Source: UBA6927 sp022447855 (GTDB lineage Bacteria; Chloroflexota; Dehalococcoidia; Lucifugimonadales; UBA6927). From it: a stretch of 64,000 bases of DNA. The translations under genes were made by a program, and so were the position numbers. Below, one piece after another: positions 1 to 9,084 of this stretch (the stretch's first letter is position 1; each line of letters opens with the position of its first letter). The stretch covers positions 1 through 64,000 of the forward strand of contig JAKUTX010000006.1 in NCBI GenBank assembly GCA_022447855.1, written 5' to 3'. The notes below the pieces were generated by a model. That model saw nothing but the letters and a program-made list of their open reading frames with translations. It was not told where the DNA came from and searched no databases.

Positions 1-632
1 AAATGGTGCAAATCGATTTTTAGCGCTATTTCGAGGTCTTCAGGGTGGAAGTGTGGTTGGTCAGGATCGGCAAACTTTTGTGCCTCTTTACTGTCTAAAA
101 TTAATTTCCTAATAGGTTCAGAATCGGGTTTTAATCCTAGAAGCATATTTCGAATGTACATTGCACAAATTTCATCTTCGTCGGTTCTTTCTTTTGCTGA
201 CCAACCCATAGCAACAAGACAAATTAAATTCTCATCATACTTTTTAATGACTCTTGCGGTAGCAGAAGCGTTTACTAATGAAGCAACATAGATTTTAGAA
301 GCGTTCTGAGCAGCTATTACTCCAACAGTTCCAGCACGAGTTGATTGAATAATAGTTTGACCTCTAACATCAGCTTTAGAGATCTCATGTGGTGAATTGC
401 CGAAATCAAATCCACTTGGTTTTATTCCATCTACTTCACCAACACATATCTGACCGATTCCCTGCTTTTTTAATTTGATGGCTTCGGAAATATCTGCTAC
501 AAAAATCAGCTTTTTCGCTCCCTTAGAAAATAAAATGGGAGCAGTAGTGAAAGCACGAAAAACATCTATAATTACAGCAGTTCCTACAGCATTTTTCGCA
601 CCTGTGAGTAAACTTTCAAATTTAATAATCAT
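1..632 (-). CDS. comB: 2-phosphosulfolactate phosphatase family protein (ComB-like), partial
   Basis: The gene starts with ATG at 632 and runs off the left edge of the window; about 210 codons are visible without a stop. The translation has the ComB family pattern: an N-terminal VIIDVFRAFTTA strand and loop, a GEVDGIKPSGFDFGNSP segment, and the STRAGT motif near residue 106. ComB hydrolyses 2-phosphosulfolactate to sulfolactate in coenzyme M synthesis, but many bacteria without that pathway carry homologues of uncertain substrate. It lies 15 bases downstream of ispH on the same strand and is probably cotranscribed with it. The family call is firm, the substrate is not. Confidence 0.8.
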   Translation of the reverse strand, partial: MIIKFESLLTGAKNAVGTAVIIDVFRAFTTAPILFSKGAKKLIFVADISEAIKLKKQGIGQICVGEVDGIKPSGFDFGNSPHEISKADVRGQTIIQSTRAGTVGVIAAQNASKIYVASLVNASATARVIKKYDENLICLVAMGWSAKERTDEDEICAMYIRNMLLGLKPDSEPIRKLILDSKEAQKFADPDQPHFHPEDLEIALKIDLHH

Positions 633-647
633 TTAAATCCTCGCGGT

Positions 648-1547
648 TCAAATTAATTTATTTGGAAGCGTGAATAAAACATCTTCATGAGCGCCTTGGA
701 CAGTTTCTACTTCTTCTGGAGCTAAGAATTCTATTACATTTTTGACTAATATTTCAGGAGTAGATGCACCTGATGTTACACCAATTATTTCAACATCATT
801 GAACCAATTGGAATCTATTTCTGCAGGAGTATTGATTAGATAAGCGGGTATTCCAAAAGATTGAGCAACTTCTCTAAGTCGATTACAGTTGGAACTATTG
901 GGTGCTCCGATGACTAATACTAATTCTACTTGTTTGGCAATAGTTTTGATGGCTTCTTGTCGGTTAGTAGTTGCATAACATAGGTCATTTCTTACAATTA
1001 CATCTGAAAACTTTTCTTGGATTTTGCTTATACTATTTTGTGTGTCGTCTACAGAAAGTGTTGTCTGGGTTAGGACCGTAATTGGAGAAGATTTTTCCCA
1101 CTGAGGGAAATCTAATTTTTGTCTATCATCTACTAGATGCATGTTTTCTTGTCCCATTGTCCCCTTTACTTCTTGATGGCCTTCATGGCCAATAAGGATT
1201 AGTTTTCTCTTTTGAGCGGAATATTTTTTTGCTTCATTATGAACTTTTGTTACAAGAGGGCAAGTTGCATCGATGATGTTTAACCCTTTTTGTTTAGCAT
1301 TATTGTAATCCTCTGGCGGTGAACCGTGTGCAGAAAAAACCACATTGCAGTGATCTGGTATGTCAGATACATTTTCAACTGTTATGGCACCTTTTGATTC
1401 TAAATCTTGTACGACAAAAGGATTGTGGACTATTTGGTGCTTTACATAAATTGGAGGTCCCAGCTTTTTCAATGCTAGCTCTACAATGTCAATTGCCCTA
1501 ACCACTCCTGCACAAAACCCTCTTGGGTTGCTAAGAAGTACTTTCAA
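648..1547 (-). CDS. ispH: 4-hydroxy-3-methylbut-2-enyl diphosphate reductase
   Basis: IspH is the last enzyme of the methylerythritol phosphate pathway and reduces HMBPP to IPP and DMAPP with a [4Fe-4S] cluster. The three cluster cysteines are present in NPRGFCAGV, DATCPLV and NDLCYATTNRQ. I prefer the TTG start at 1547 (299 residues) because a clear GAGGAG ribosome site lies 7 bases upstream of it; this also puts the cysteines at 12, 96 and 190, close to the E. coli positions 12, 96 and 197. An in-frame ATG at 1562 would add five residues but has no ribosome site. It is divergent from the aminotransferase gene and followed by comB. Confidence 0.95.
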   Translation of the reverse strand: MKVLLSNPRGFCAGVVRAIDIVELALKKLGPPIYVKHQIVHNPFVVQDLESKGAITVENVSDIPDHCNVVFSAHGSPPEDYNNAKQKGLNIIDATCPLVTKVHNEAKKYSAQKRKLILIGHEGHQEVKGTMGQENMHLVDDRQKLDFPQWEKSSPITVLTQTTLSVDDTQNSISKIQEKFSDVIVRNDLCYATTNRQEAIKTIAKQVELVLVIGAPNSSNCNRLREVAQSFGIPAYLINTPAEIDSNWFNDVEIIGVTSGASTPEILVKNVIEFLAPEEVETVQGAHEDVLFTLPNKLI

Positions 1548-1581
1548 ATTAACTCTCCTCATGTAAATGATTCATAGATCG

Positions 1582-1587
1582 ATTTTA
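1582..1587 (-). promoter_or_regulatory. candidate extended -10 for ispH
   Basis: On the minus strand TAAAAT is preceded by TGC, giving an extended -10 (TGn-TAAAAT) about 35 bases before the ispH start. No good -35 box is seen, so this is a pattern match only. Confidence 0.35.
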
Positions 1588-1713
1588 GCATAATGGATTC
1601 TATTGAATACATTTTTTAGTGAAAATATGTCATATTTTGTGATGTACAATGGTGTATAATGCACCTGAAGATAACGCCAGTTATTCTCTTATAATATATA
1701 TTTTGGAGCCAAT

Positions 1714-2880
1714 ATGAAATTTGCTAAACGAATGAGTAGATTAGGTACTGAGACTGCGTTTGAAGTGTTAGCAAAAGCTCGTGCTTTGGAAGCTAAGGGC
1801 AAAGACGTAATCCACTTAGAAATAGGCGAGCCAGATTTTGATACTCCTGAACATGTTGTTCAGTCAGGCATTGAAGCGTTAAAGTCTGGAGCAACTCACT
1901 ATGGGCCTTCCCCTGGATTTCCAGACTTGCGGGATAATATTGCACAGGAAATATCATCTACAAGGGATATACCTGTTTCTGCAGAAAATGTAGTGGTAAC
2001 TCCTGGAGGAAAACCAATAATGTTTTTTGTCATTTTGGCTTTAATTGATAATGGTGACGAAGTCTTGTATCCGAATCCCGGATTTCCAATATATGAATCG
2101 ATGATTGAATTTGTAGGTGGAACTGCGGTTCCTATGCAACTTCATGAAAGGCTGGACTATAATATTGACATAGACGAGGTTGCTGCTCAAATTACCGATA
2201 AAACAAAAATGATTATATTAAATTCTCCTAATAATCCTTGCGGCAGTGTTATTTCTGAAGATTCTATGGAGCAACTTGCATTTTTAGTAAAGAAACATGA
2301 TTTAATTGTGCTTTCTGATGAAATATATAGTCGGTTTTTATATGAAGGTAGACACCACAGTATCACTGCTTATCCAGGAATGCTTGAAAGGACAATTATC
2401 CTAGATGGGTTTTCCAAAACTTATGCAATGACAGGTTGGAGAATTGGTTATGGAGTGATGCCTGTTGATTTAGTAGAGCCCATTTCTAAATTGGTAACCA
2501 ATAGTGTTTCATGCACAGCTAGCTTTACCCAGTTAGCAGCTATTGATGCGTTAAATGGGCCTCAAGATGATGCATTTGCGATGGTCGAAGAATTTAAAGC
2601 AAGAAGAGATATAATTGTAAATGGTTTAAACAATATTCCCGGTATTAGATGTCCAAACCCACAAGGTGCATTTTATGTTTTCCCGAATATTGAAGGGACA
2701 GGCTTAAGCAGTAGAAAATTCGCTGATGATTTGTTAGAAAAAGCTGGTGTTGCATGTTTGTCTGGAGAGTCTTTTGGGAAATTTGGTAATGGCTATGTGA
2801 GATTTTCATTCGCAAACTCTGCAACCAATATTGAATTAGCTTTAGATCGAATAAAAACCTATTTGGAGAAAGATGCGTAA
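1714..2880 (+). CDS. PLP-dependent class I/II aminotransferase (aspartate/alanine type)
   Basis: This 388-residue fold-type I aminotransferase has the PLP-binding lysine K235 in DGFSKTYAMTGWR, the SPNNP loop (N173/N174), the cofactor pair D202/Y205 in LSDEIYSRF and the substrate-carboxylate arginine region near R243. The family transfers amino groups between amino acids and 2-oxo acids; aspartate, alanine or a similar substrate is likely but cannot be fixed from motifs. A GGAG ribosome site lies upstream and a TATAAT box sits at 1655-1660. Its last codons overlap the nadE start by 8 bases, so the two are translationally coupled. Confidence 0.88.
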   Translation: MKFAKRMSRLGTETAFEVLAKARALEAKGKDVIHLEIGEPDFDTPEHVVQSGIEALKSGATHYGPSPGFPDLRDNIAQEISSTRDIPVSAENVVVTPGGKPIMFFVILALIDNGDEVLYPNPGFPIYESMIEFVGGTAVPMQLHERLDYNIDIDEVAAQITDKTKMIILNSPNNPCGSVISEDSMEQLAFLVKKHDLIVLSDEIYSRFLYEGRHHSITAYPGMLERTIILDGFSKTYAMTGWRIGYGVMPVDLVEPISKLVTNSVSCTASFTQLAAIDALNGPQDDAFAMVEEFKARRDIIVNGLNNIPGIRCPNPQGAFYVFPNIEGTGLSSRKFADDLLEKAGVACLSGESFGKFGNGYVRFSFANSATNIELALDRIKTYLEKDA

Positions 2881-4618
2881 TTTCAGAGTTGCTTTAGCTC
2901 AAATTAATGTTACAGTAGGCGATCTTGATGCCAATACGAACAAGATTCTTGAAAACATTGCTAATGCTAGAGATAGCGGGAGTGATTTGGTAGTCTTTCC
3001 CGAACTTGCTGTTACTGGATATCCACCTGAAGATTTGATTTTAAAGAACCATTTTTTACACGATAATTTGAGATGTGTAGAAAAAATTATTCAAGAATCA
3101 AAAGATATTGCTGTCGTATGTGGATTTGTCGATTATGATATAGATACTTTCAATGCTGCAATTTTCGCCTCTAATGGTAAATTGATTGATACTTATAGAA
3201 AAATTTATCTACCGAATTATGGAGTTTTTGACGAAGAGAGGTATTTTCGAGCAGGCCAACAAATTTCAATATATGAAATTAATGGTTCAAAAATCGCAAT
3301 TAATATATGTGAAGATATTTGGCAACCTACTGGCCCATTGATTACTCAAAGACAGGCTGGAGCGGAGCTGATTGTTAATATTAATGGTTCGCCTTTTCAT
3401 CGGAATAAAAGATCTGTAATAGATAAAATGTTAAGTACGAGAGCAGCTGACAATGGAGTTTTCATTTCTTATGTAAATATGGTTGGAGGACAAGACGAAT
3501 TAGTTTTTGATGGTTCGTCAGCAATTTATAATTTTGAAGGATCAAAAATTAATGAAGCTAAGAGATTTGAAGAAGATTTATTAGTTACTGATATTGATTT
3601 AGAATCTGTTGAAAATTCTCGGTTACATGATTTGAGGACTCGAAAAAGAGCTGCTGTTGAATTTCCAGTTAATTCAGATTTGGACTTGATACAAGTTCCA
3701 AAATTTCCAAAGAAAGTGGTTCCTCCGAATGTATCGATGAGAAAGAGTCAGCCTTATGATGAACTTAGTGAAATATATAACGCCTTGAAATTAGGAACAC
3801 GCGATTATGTTCGAAAATGTGGGTTTGAAAAAGCACTAATCGCACTTTCGGGTGGGATTGATTCTAGTTTGGTAGCAGCTATTGCTGTAGATGCTTTAGG
3901 TAAGGATAATGTAATGGGGGTTGCAATGCCTTCTAGATATTCATCAAAGGGCAGTGTTGATGATGCCACTAAATTATCTAAAAATTTGCAAATAGAATTA
4001 TTAAATATACCAATTGAAACTATGTTTTCAGAGTTTCTCAAATCTCTTTCATTACATTTTGATCCTTCGAAGGACGTATCTATGGCAGAAGAAAATTTAC
4101 AATCACGGATACGTGGTACTTTGATGATGGCTTTATCTAACCAATTTGGTTGGATAGTGTTGACTACAGGAAATAAAAGTGAAATGGGCACAGGATATGC
4201 GACTATTTATGGGGATATGGCAGGGGGGTTTGCAGTAATCAAAGATGTGCCAAAATTATTAGTATATGATTTATGTAATCATATTAATAAAAAAGCAGGT
4301 ACGGAATTGATTCCATCTGAAATTATTCAAAAACCTCCGAGTGCCGAACTTAGACCTAATCAAAGAGATGATGATAGTTTGCCTATATACTCAATTTTAG
4401 ATCCGATTTTAGAAGCCTACATAGAACATGATCAGAGTTCAAATGCTATAGAAGAATTAGGATTTTTACGTTCGGATATTAATAAAATAGTTTCGTTGGT
4501 AGATAATAGTGAATACAAGAGAAGGCAGTCGCCGCCTGGTATAAAAATTACAAGTCGTAGTTTTGGTAGAGACAGACGAATGCCTATTGCAAATCGATAT
4601 AAGAACATTTTTAATTAA
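2873..4618 (+). CDS. nadE: glutamine-dependent NAD+ synthetase
   Basis: The 581-residue protein joins a nitrilase-type glutaminase (residues 1-265) to an ATP-PPi synthetase domain (about 295-581). It amidates deamido-NAD+ to NAD+. The amidase triad is visible as E44 in FPELAVTGY, K110 in YRKIYLPN and C146 in NICEDIW. The PP-loop motif SGGIDSS is at 326-332, followed by the TGNKSE segment typical of NadE. Length and domain order are normal for the glutamine-using form. The ATG overlaps the end of the aminotransferase gene, and gcvT follows after 9 bases. Confidence 0.96.
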   Translation: MRNFRVALAQINVTVGDLDANTNKILENIANARDSGSDLVVFPELAVTGYPPEDLILKNHFLHDNLRCVEKIIQESKDIAVVCGFVDYDIDTFNAAIFASNGKLIDTYRKIYLPNYGVFDEERYFRAGQQISIYEINGSKIAINICEDIWQPTGPLITQRQAGAELIVNINGSPFHRNKRSVIDKMLSTRAADNGVFISYVNMVGGQDELVFDGSSAIYNFEGSKINEAKRFEEDLLVTDIDLESVENSRLHDLRTRKRAAVEFPVNSDLDLIQVPKFPKKVVPPNVSMRKSQPYDELSEIYNALKLGTRDYVRKCGFEKALIALSGGIDSSLVAAIAVDALGKDNVMGVAMPSRYSSKGSVDDATKLSKNLQIELLNIPIETMFSEFLKSLSLHFDPSKDVSMAEENLQSRIRGTLMMALSNQFGWIVLTTGNKSEMGTGYATIYGDMAGGFAVIKDVPKLLVYDLCNHINKKAGTELIPSEIIQKPPSAELRPNQRDDDSLPIYSILDPILEAYIEHDQSSNAIEELGFLRSDINKIVSLVDNSEYKRRQSPPGIKITSRSFGRDRRMPIANRYKNIFN

Positions 4619-4627
4619 GAAAGAACA

Positions 4628-5824
4628 ATGAACAAACTTAAAACAACATCTTTAAATGACGTACATAAACACTTGGGCGCTAGAATGGTACCATTTGCTG
4701 GATGGGAAATGCCTGTTCAGTATGAAGGTATCATTGCTGAATCTAATGCAGTAAGGAAGAAGTCTGGTATTTTTGATGTCTCACATATGGGACGCGTCTT
4801 GTTTTCCGGTTCTGATGCCTCTAATCTTTTAGATTCAGTTTTGAGTGTACAAGTTACAGACATGAAGATTGGACAGGCAAGATATACAGTCATTTGTAAC
4901 TCAGATGGTTTCATAATTGATGATTGTATAGTTTACAGATTGATGATGGAATTATTTTTACTTATTCCTAATGCTTCTAATCGAGCTAACGTTTTAGATT
5001 GGATTTCTCGTTTTGTCACAAAAGATATGGATCTTGGTATATCAGATGTAACTTCTGATACAGCAATGATTGCAATACAAGGTCCATTAGCAGAATCGAT
5101 TATTTCTAGAGCAATTACGGAAGAGGGAATATTTCATCTTCAGCATCCAAAAGAAGACAACGATATTGAGATCAAAAAGCTTTTGAAGTTACGTCCATTC
5201 CACGTGGGGTCATTGTTCTTTGGTGAAGTGGGAATTGATGAATCTAACTTTTTTGGAAATCCTGATGATAATTCTTCTCAAAACCCGACTGGATTAATTG
5301 CAAGAACAGGATATACAGGAGAAGATGGTTTTGAAATAATGATCCATCGTAGCCAATCAGAGAAAATTTGGACAACATTACAAAAATTAGGGGCAATTCC
5401 TGCAGGTTTAGGATCTAGAGATCTCCTCAGACTTGAAGCAGGCATGGTTCTATATGGCAATGATATTGATTTAACAACTAATCCTTACGAAGTTGGACTT
5501 GGTAAATTCGTAAAACCTGACAGAACAGGTTATGTTGCGCGTGATTCATTACTTAATTTCCAAAAATTCCCCACTGGCAGAACGCTAGTTGGATTTCGTA
5601 TGGAAATAAGAAATATTCCTAGGCATGGATATTCAATTCTCGCAAACAACACACAGATTGGTGAAGTAACCAGTGGAGTCTTTTCTCCTGATTTAGGTAT
5701 ATCGATAGGTATGGGGTTTGTTCAAAAACAATTTAGTGAGATAGGTACTGTGGTACAAATTGATATTCGTGGCAAATTATATGATGCTCAAATCGTAAAA
5801 ATGCCATTTTATATAAGGAGTTAG
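4628..5824 (+). CDS. gcvT: aminomethyltransferase, glycine cleavage T protein
   Basis: GcvT takes the aminomethyl group from lipoyl-GcvH and makes methylene-tetrahydrofolate and ammonia. The protein shows the N-terminal GARMVPFAGWEMPVQY motif, the catalytic aspartate at D100 in IIDDCIVYR, and the folate-site RTGYTGEDGFEI segment at 226-237. At 398 residues it is about 30 longer than usual because of an insertion around 201-221 (rich in Asp, Asn and Ser) just before the RTGYTGEDG loop. It is the first gene of a gcvT-H-PA-PB run. I found no glycine riboswitch upstream. Confidence 0.95.
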   Translation: MNKLKTTSLNDVHKHLGARMVPFAGWEMPVQYEGIIAESNAVRKKSGIFDVSHMGRVLFSGSDASNLLDSVLSVQVTDMKIGQARYTVICNSDGFIIDDCIVYRLMMELFLLIPNASNRANVLDWISRFVTKDMDLGISDVTSDTAMIAIQGPLAESIISRAITEEGIFHLQHPKEDNDIEIKKLLKLRPFHVGSLFFGEVGIDESNFFGNPDDNSSQNPTGLIARTGYTGEDGFEIMIHRSQSEKIWTTLQKLGAIPAGLGSRDLLRLEAGMVLYGNDIDLTTNPYEVGLGKFVKPDRTGYVARDSLLNFQKFPTGRTLVGFRMEIRNIPRHGYSILANNTQIGEVTSGVFSPDLGISIGMGFVQKQFSEIGTVVQIDIRGKLYDAQIVKMPFYIRS

Positions 5825-5829
5825 GCAAT

Positions 5830-6210
5830 ATGGAAAACTACAAATATTCAAAAGAGCACGAATGGGTAAAGGTAGAGTCTGATGAAGTTGCTTTAATAGG
5901 TATTTCAGAACATGCTGCAGAAACATTAGGCGATATAGTTTTTGTAGAATTGCCGGAAATTGATGATTCTATTCAGCAATTTGAAAAAATGGGTGAAATT
6001 GAATCAGTTAAAGCAGTATCAGACTTATTTTCACCAATTACTGGAAAGGTATTAGAGGTAAATGCTGAACTAATAGACCAACCAGAAAAAATTAATGAAT
6101 CAGCAGAAACTTCTGGATGGATGATCAAAGTTGTACTTACCAATTCCTCAGAGCTAGAAAATTTAATGTCTGAATCGGAATATTTGCAATTTGTGGAAAA
6201 TGAGGAATAG
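5830..6210 (+). CDS. gcvH: glycine cleavage H protein (lipoyl carrier)
   Basis: This 126-residue protein carries the lipoyl arm that shuttles the aminomethyl group between P, T and L proteins. The lipoylated lysine is K61 in GEIESVKAVSDL, and the EHEWVK start and SGWMIKV end are characteristic. It lies 5 bases after gcvT and 6 before gcvPA. Length is normal. Confidence 0.97.
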   Translation: MENYKYSKEHEWVKVESDEVALIGISEHAAETLGDIVFVELPEIDDSIQQFEKMGEIESVKAVSDLFSPITGKVLEVNAELIDQPEKINESAETSGWMIKVVLTNSSELENLMSESEYLQFVENEE

Positions 6211-6216
6211 AAATTA

Positions 6217-7566
6217 ATGAATCAGTCGGATTTTATTTCACCATATATACCTAATACTGAATCGGATCGACAGGCTATGTTATCTCAAATTGGAGTTTCT
6301 GATCTTGATGAGTTATTTAGCGACATACCAGAACAATTTCGCAATCCCGAATTAGCTTTGCCTGAACCAAAATCAGAATTCGAATTGATGTCTTATATTC
6401 AGCAATTGGTTTCAATGAATAAAGTGCCTGGAGATTATTCATGTTTTTTAGGAGCAGGGTCTTATAGACACTATATTCCAGCAGTTGTAAGAAGTCTTAC
6501 AAGTAGAGGAGAATATGTAACATCGTATACTCCATATCAACCAGAAGTTTCACAAGGTACTTTACAAACAGAATTTGAATTTCAAACATTGTGTGCGCTT
6601 CTTACTGGTATGGAAGTTGCTAATGCGGGGATGTACGATGGTTCGACCTCATTCGCTGAAGGTGCATTAATGGCAGCTCGAATTACTAAACGTAACCACA
6701 TTGTAATTTTGGATTCAGTTTCTCCCGCATACATTGAAGTATTAGAAACATACACCAAAGCATTAGATGGCATTGAGATACAGGTTCTTTCCTTAGACGA
6801 TTTGTCAAAAATAGATAAAGATACCGCTTGTATACTCGCTCAACAACCAAACTTTTACGGATATCTTGAGGATATGCAAAAAATTGCTGATATTGCTCAT
6901 GATAATGGTTCATTATTTGTTGTTTATGCGGATCCATTTTCCATGACTTTTTTTGAGCCTCCTGGATCTTTAGGAGCTGATGTTGTGGTAGCAGAAGCAC
7001 AATCAATGGGGGTAGCCCCAATTTTTGGCGGCCCATACGTTGGAATTTTTGCATGTAAGCAGGAACATATCAGGCAAATGCCTGGTCGAATTGTAGGAAA
7101 AACTCTTGACCAAGATGGTAGAGAAGCATACGTTCTTACTTTACAAACAAGAGAACAACATATTCGCCGTGAACGTGCTACTTCCAACATTTGTACTTCA
7201 GTCGCTTTAATAGCTTTAATGACAACGATTTTTATGGCATCTAATGGAAAAAAAGGAATGAAGCATATCGGTGAGTTGATTTATCACAAAGCACATTATC
7301 TAAGTAATTTGATTTCTGATTTGCCCGGATTTTCATTTCCTATCAGAGGAACTTTTTATCAAGAATTTGTTGTTCAAACTCCAATTAATCCGAGAATAAT
7401 TAATGAAAAATTATTAGATTACAAAATTATTGGAGGCTTAGACATAAGTAAATATGTTGATAACGGAATGTTAATTTGTGCTTCTGAACTAAATTCCATA
7501 GAGGAAATACATTCTTTTGTAGATGCATTGGCAGAAATTACTTCAAAACCAATTAGTGAGAATTAA
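6217..7566 (+). CDS. gcvPA: glycine dehydrogenase (decarboxylating) subunit 1
   Basis: This is the N-terminal half of the split P protein, which decarboxylates glycine using PLP. It has the SPYIPNTESDRQAML opening, the LGAGSYRHYIPAVV motif, and RREKATSN-like sequence (RRERATSNICT) near the end. The 449-residue length matches the two-subunit form found in archaea and many Gram-positive-like lineages. PLP is bound by the partner gcvPB, which starts 3 bases downstream. Confidence 0.96.
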   Translation: MNQSDFISPYIPNTESDRQAMLSQIGVSDLDELFSDIPEQFRNPELALPEPKSEFELMSYIQQLVSMNKVPGDYSCFLGAGSYRHYIPAVVRSLTSRGEYVTSYTPYQPEVSQGTLQTEFEFQTLCALLTGMEVANAGMYDGSTSFAEGALMAARITKRNHIVILDSVSPAYIEVLETYTKALDGIEIQVLSLDDLSKIDKDTACILAQQPNFYGYLEDMQKIADIAHDNGSLFVVYADPFSMTFFEPPGSLGADVVVAEAQSMGVAPIFGGPYVGIFACKQEHIRQMPGRIVGKTLDQDGREAYVLTLQTREQHIRRERATSNICTSVALIALMTTIFMASNGKKGMKHIGELIYHKAHYLSNLISDLPGFSFPIRGTFYQEFVVQTPINPRIINEKLLDYKIIGGLDISKYVDNGMLICASELNSIEEIHSFVDALAEITSKPISEN

Positions 7567-7568
7567 TC

Positions 7569-9029
7569 ATGTTTGAAATCAATCGAAAATTATTAATGGA
7601 TCGTAGTGTGCCTGATAGAATTGGTACAACCCTTCTGCGCTGTGACGTTCCAATACAGCCTTTACCAAAACATGAGGTTTTACGTAAAAATTTCGATTTT
7701 CCTGAAGTCTCCGAAGGTGAGATCGTAAGATATTTTTCCCAACTAAGCCAAATGAATTTTTCAATTGACCATAATTTTTATCCTTTGGGTAGTTGTACAA
7801 TGAAATACAACCCTAAATTAAATGATGAAATTTCGTCTAATCCCGGATTTGCAAATTTACATCCATTACAACCAGAATCTACTGTTCAAGGTGCATTGAA
7901 ATTATTGTTTGAGTTACAGCAGTATTTGACTGAAATTACTGGAATGAAGGGTGTTTCATTAGCTCCAATGGCTGGTGCAGATGGCGAGCTTGCGGGAATG
8001 TTAATGGCGAGAGCATATCTTTTAGATAATGGAGGAGAAAACAGAAAAACCGTTTTGATACCTGATAGTGCCCATGGGACTAATCCAGCATCAGCTGTGA
8101 TGGCTGGATTCAATGTAGTTACATTGCCATCTGATTCTAATGGTAATACGGATTTAAATGCTCTTAATGAATTAGCTAATGATGAACTTGCTGGATTGAT
8201 GATCACCTTGCCAAGTACTCTGGGTTTATTTGATAGTAATATTTTAGATGTTATTAAAATTGTTAGGGATTCTGGAGGTATAGTTTATGGAGATGGAGCT
8301 AATTTAAACGCTTTGTTAGGCAAGGTGAAATTAGGTGAAATAGGATTTGATGTAATGCATTCTAATCTTCATAAAACTTTTACCCAACCTCATGGAGGTG
8401 GCGGTCCTGGGGCTGGTCCCGTAATTGTTGGTCCTAGATTAGTGCCATATTTGCCTGCTCCAATAGTGGTTAGAGACAAAGAAAATGGTTCAACGATTTA
8501 TTCTTTTCATACACCATCAGATTCTATTGGGAAATTAGGTGCATTCCATGGGAATTTTGGTGCCTTAGTTCGTGCTTACGCTTATATTTCTACTTTAGGG
8601 AATTCACTGGATCAAGTAACAACAGATGCTGTTATTAATGCGAATTATATTAAATCGCAATTAAGTGAAGTATTCGATCTTCCTTATGACAGAACATGTA
8701 TGCATGAGGTAGTATTATCTGCTAAATCTTTAAAGCGAGATTATGGAATATCTGCTCTTGATATTTGTAAACGTTTGATTGATTATGGCATACATCCCCC
8801 GACAATGTATTTTCCTCTAATTGTTGAAGAGGCTTTAATGATAGAGCCTACGGAAACAGAATCTAAAGAAACATTGGATAATTTTATTGATGTAATGAAG
8901 AAAATTGCGTCAGAGGCTAAGGAATTTCCTGATTTGTTGCATAATGCACCTCATGATACCCCTAATAGCAGACTAGATGAAGCAAGAGCCGCTAGGCAAC
9001 CATTTTTGCGGTGGAAAAAAACTGTATGA
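7569..9029 (+). CDS. gcvPB: glycine dehydrogenase (decarboxylating) subunit 2
   Basis: This is the catalytic half of the split glycine decarboxylase. K269 in HSNLHKTFTQPHGGGG is the PLP lysine and the glycine-rich run after it is diagnostic. FYPLGSCTMKYNPK near residue 70 and HGTNPASA at 169-176 are further family motifs. At 486 residues it has normal length. It ends in TGA, which shows that UGA is a working stop codon here and matters for reading the next gene. Confidence 0.97.
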   Translation: MFEINRKLLMDRSVPDRIGTTLLRCDVPIQPLPKHEVLRKNFDFPEVSEGEIVRYFSQLSQMNFSIDHNFYPLGSCTMKYNPKLNDEISSNPGFANLHPLQPESTVQGALKLLFELQQYLTEITGMKGVSLAPMAGADGELAGMLMARAYLLDNGGENRKTVLIPDSAHGTNPASAVMAGFNVVTLPSDSNGNTDLNALNELANDELAGLMITLPSTLGLFDSNILDVIKIVRDSGGIVYGDGANLNALLGKVKLGEIGFDVMHSNLHKTFTQPHGGGGPGAGPVIVGPRLVPYLPAPIVVRDKENGSTIYSFHTPSDSIGKLGAFHGNFGALVRAYAYISTLGNSLDQVTTDAVINANYIKSQLSEVFDLPYDRTCMHEVVLSAKSLKRDYGISALDICKRLIDYGIHPPTMYFPLIVEEALMIEPTETESKETLDNFIDVMKKIASEAKEFPDLLHNAPHDTPNSRLDEARAARQPFLRWKKTV

Positions 9030-9052
9030 TTTTAGTATTCGTTATTATCTGA

Positions 9053-9061
9053 TGTTATAAT
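9053..9061 (+). promoter_or_regulatory. extended -10 promoter for the selenoprotein gene
   Basis: TGT directly followed by TATAAT gives a consensus extended -10 element, with a weak TTAGTA -35 at 9032. It lies 24 bases before the ATG, and a strong GGAGG ribosome site follows at about 9075-9079. The peroxiredoxin can therefore be made independently of the gcv genes. Confidence 0.5.
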
Positions 9062-9084
9062 CAAGAAAAATTTTGGAGGATTCA

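Noticed and set aside
4600..4640. Glycine riboswitch before gcvT
   Set aside because: Only 9 bases separate nadE and gcvT, which leaves no room for an aptamer, and the nadE frame is intact.
5278..5460. Small frames on the opposite strand of long genes (for example inside gcvT, atpA, trpE and pyk)
   Set aside because: They have no ribosome sites, no family sequence, and lie wholly inside well-supported genes in another frame.
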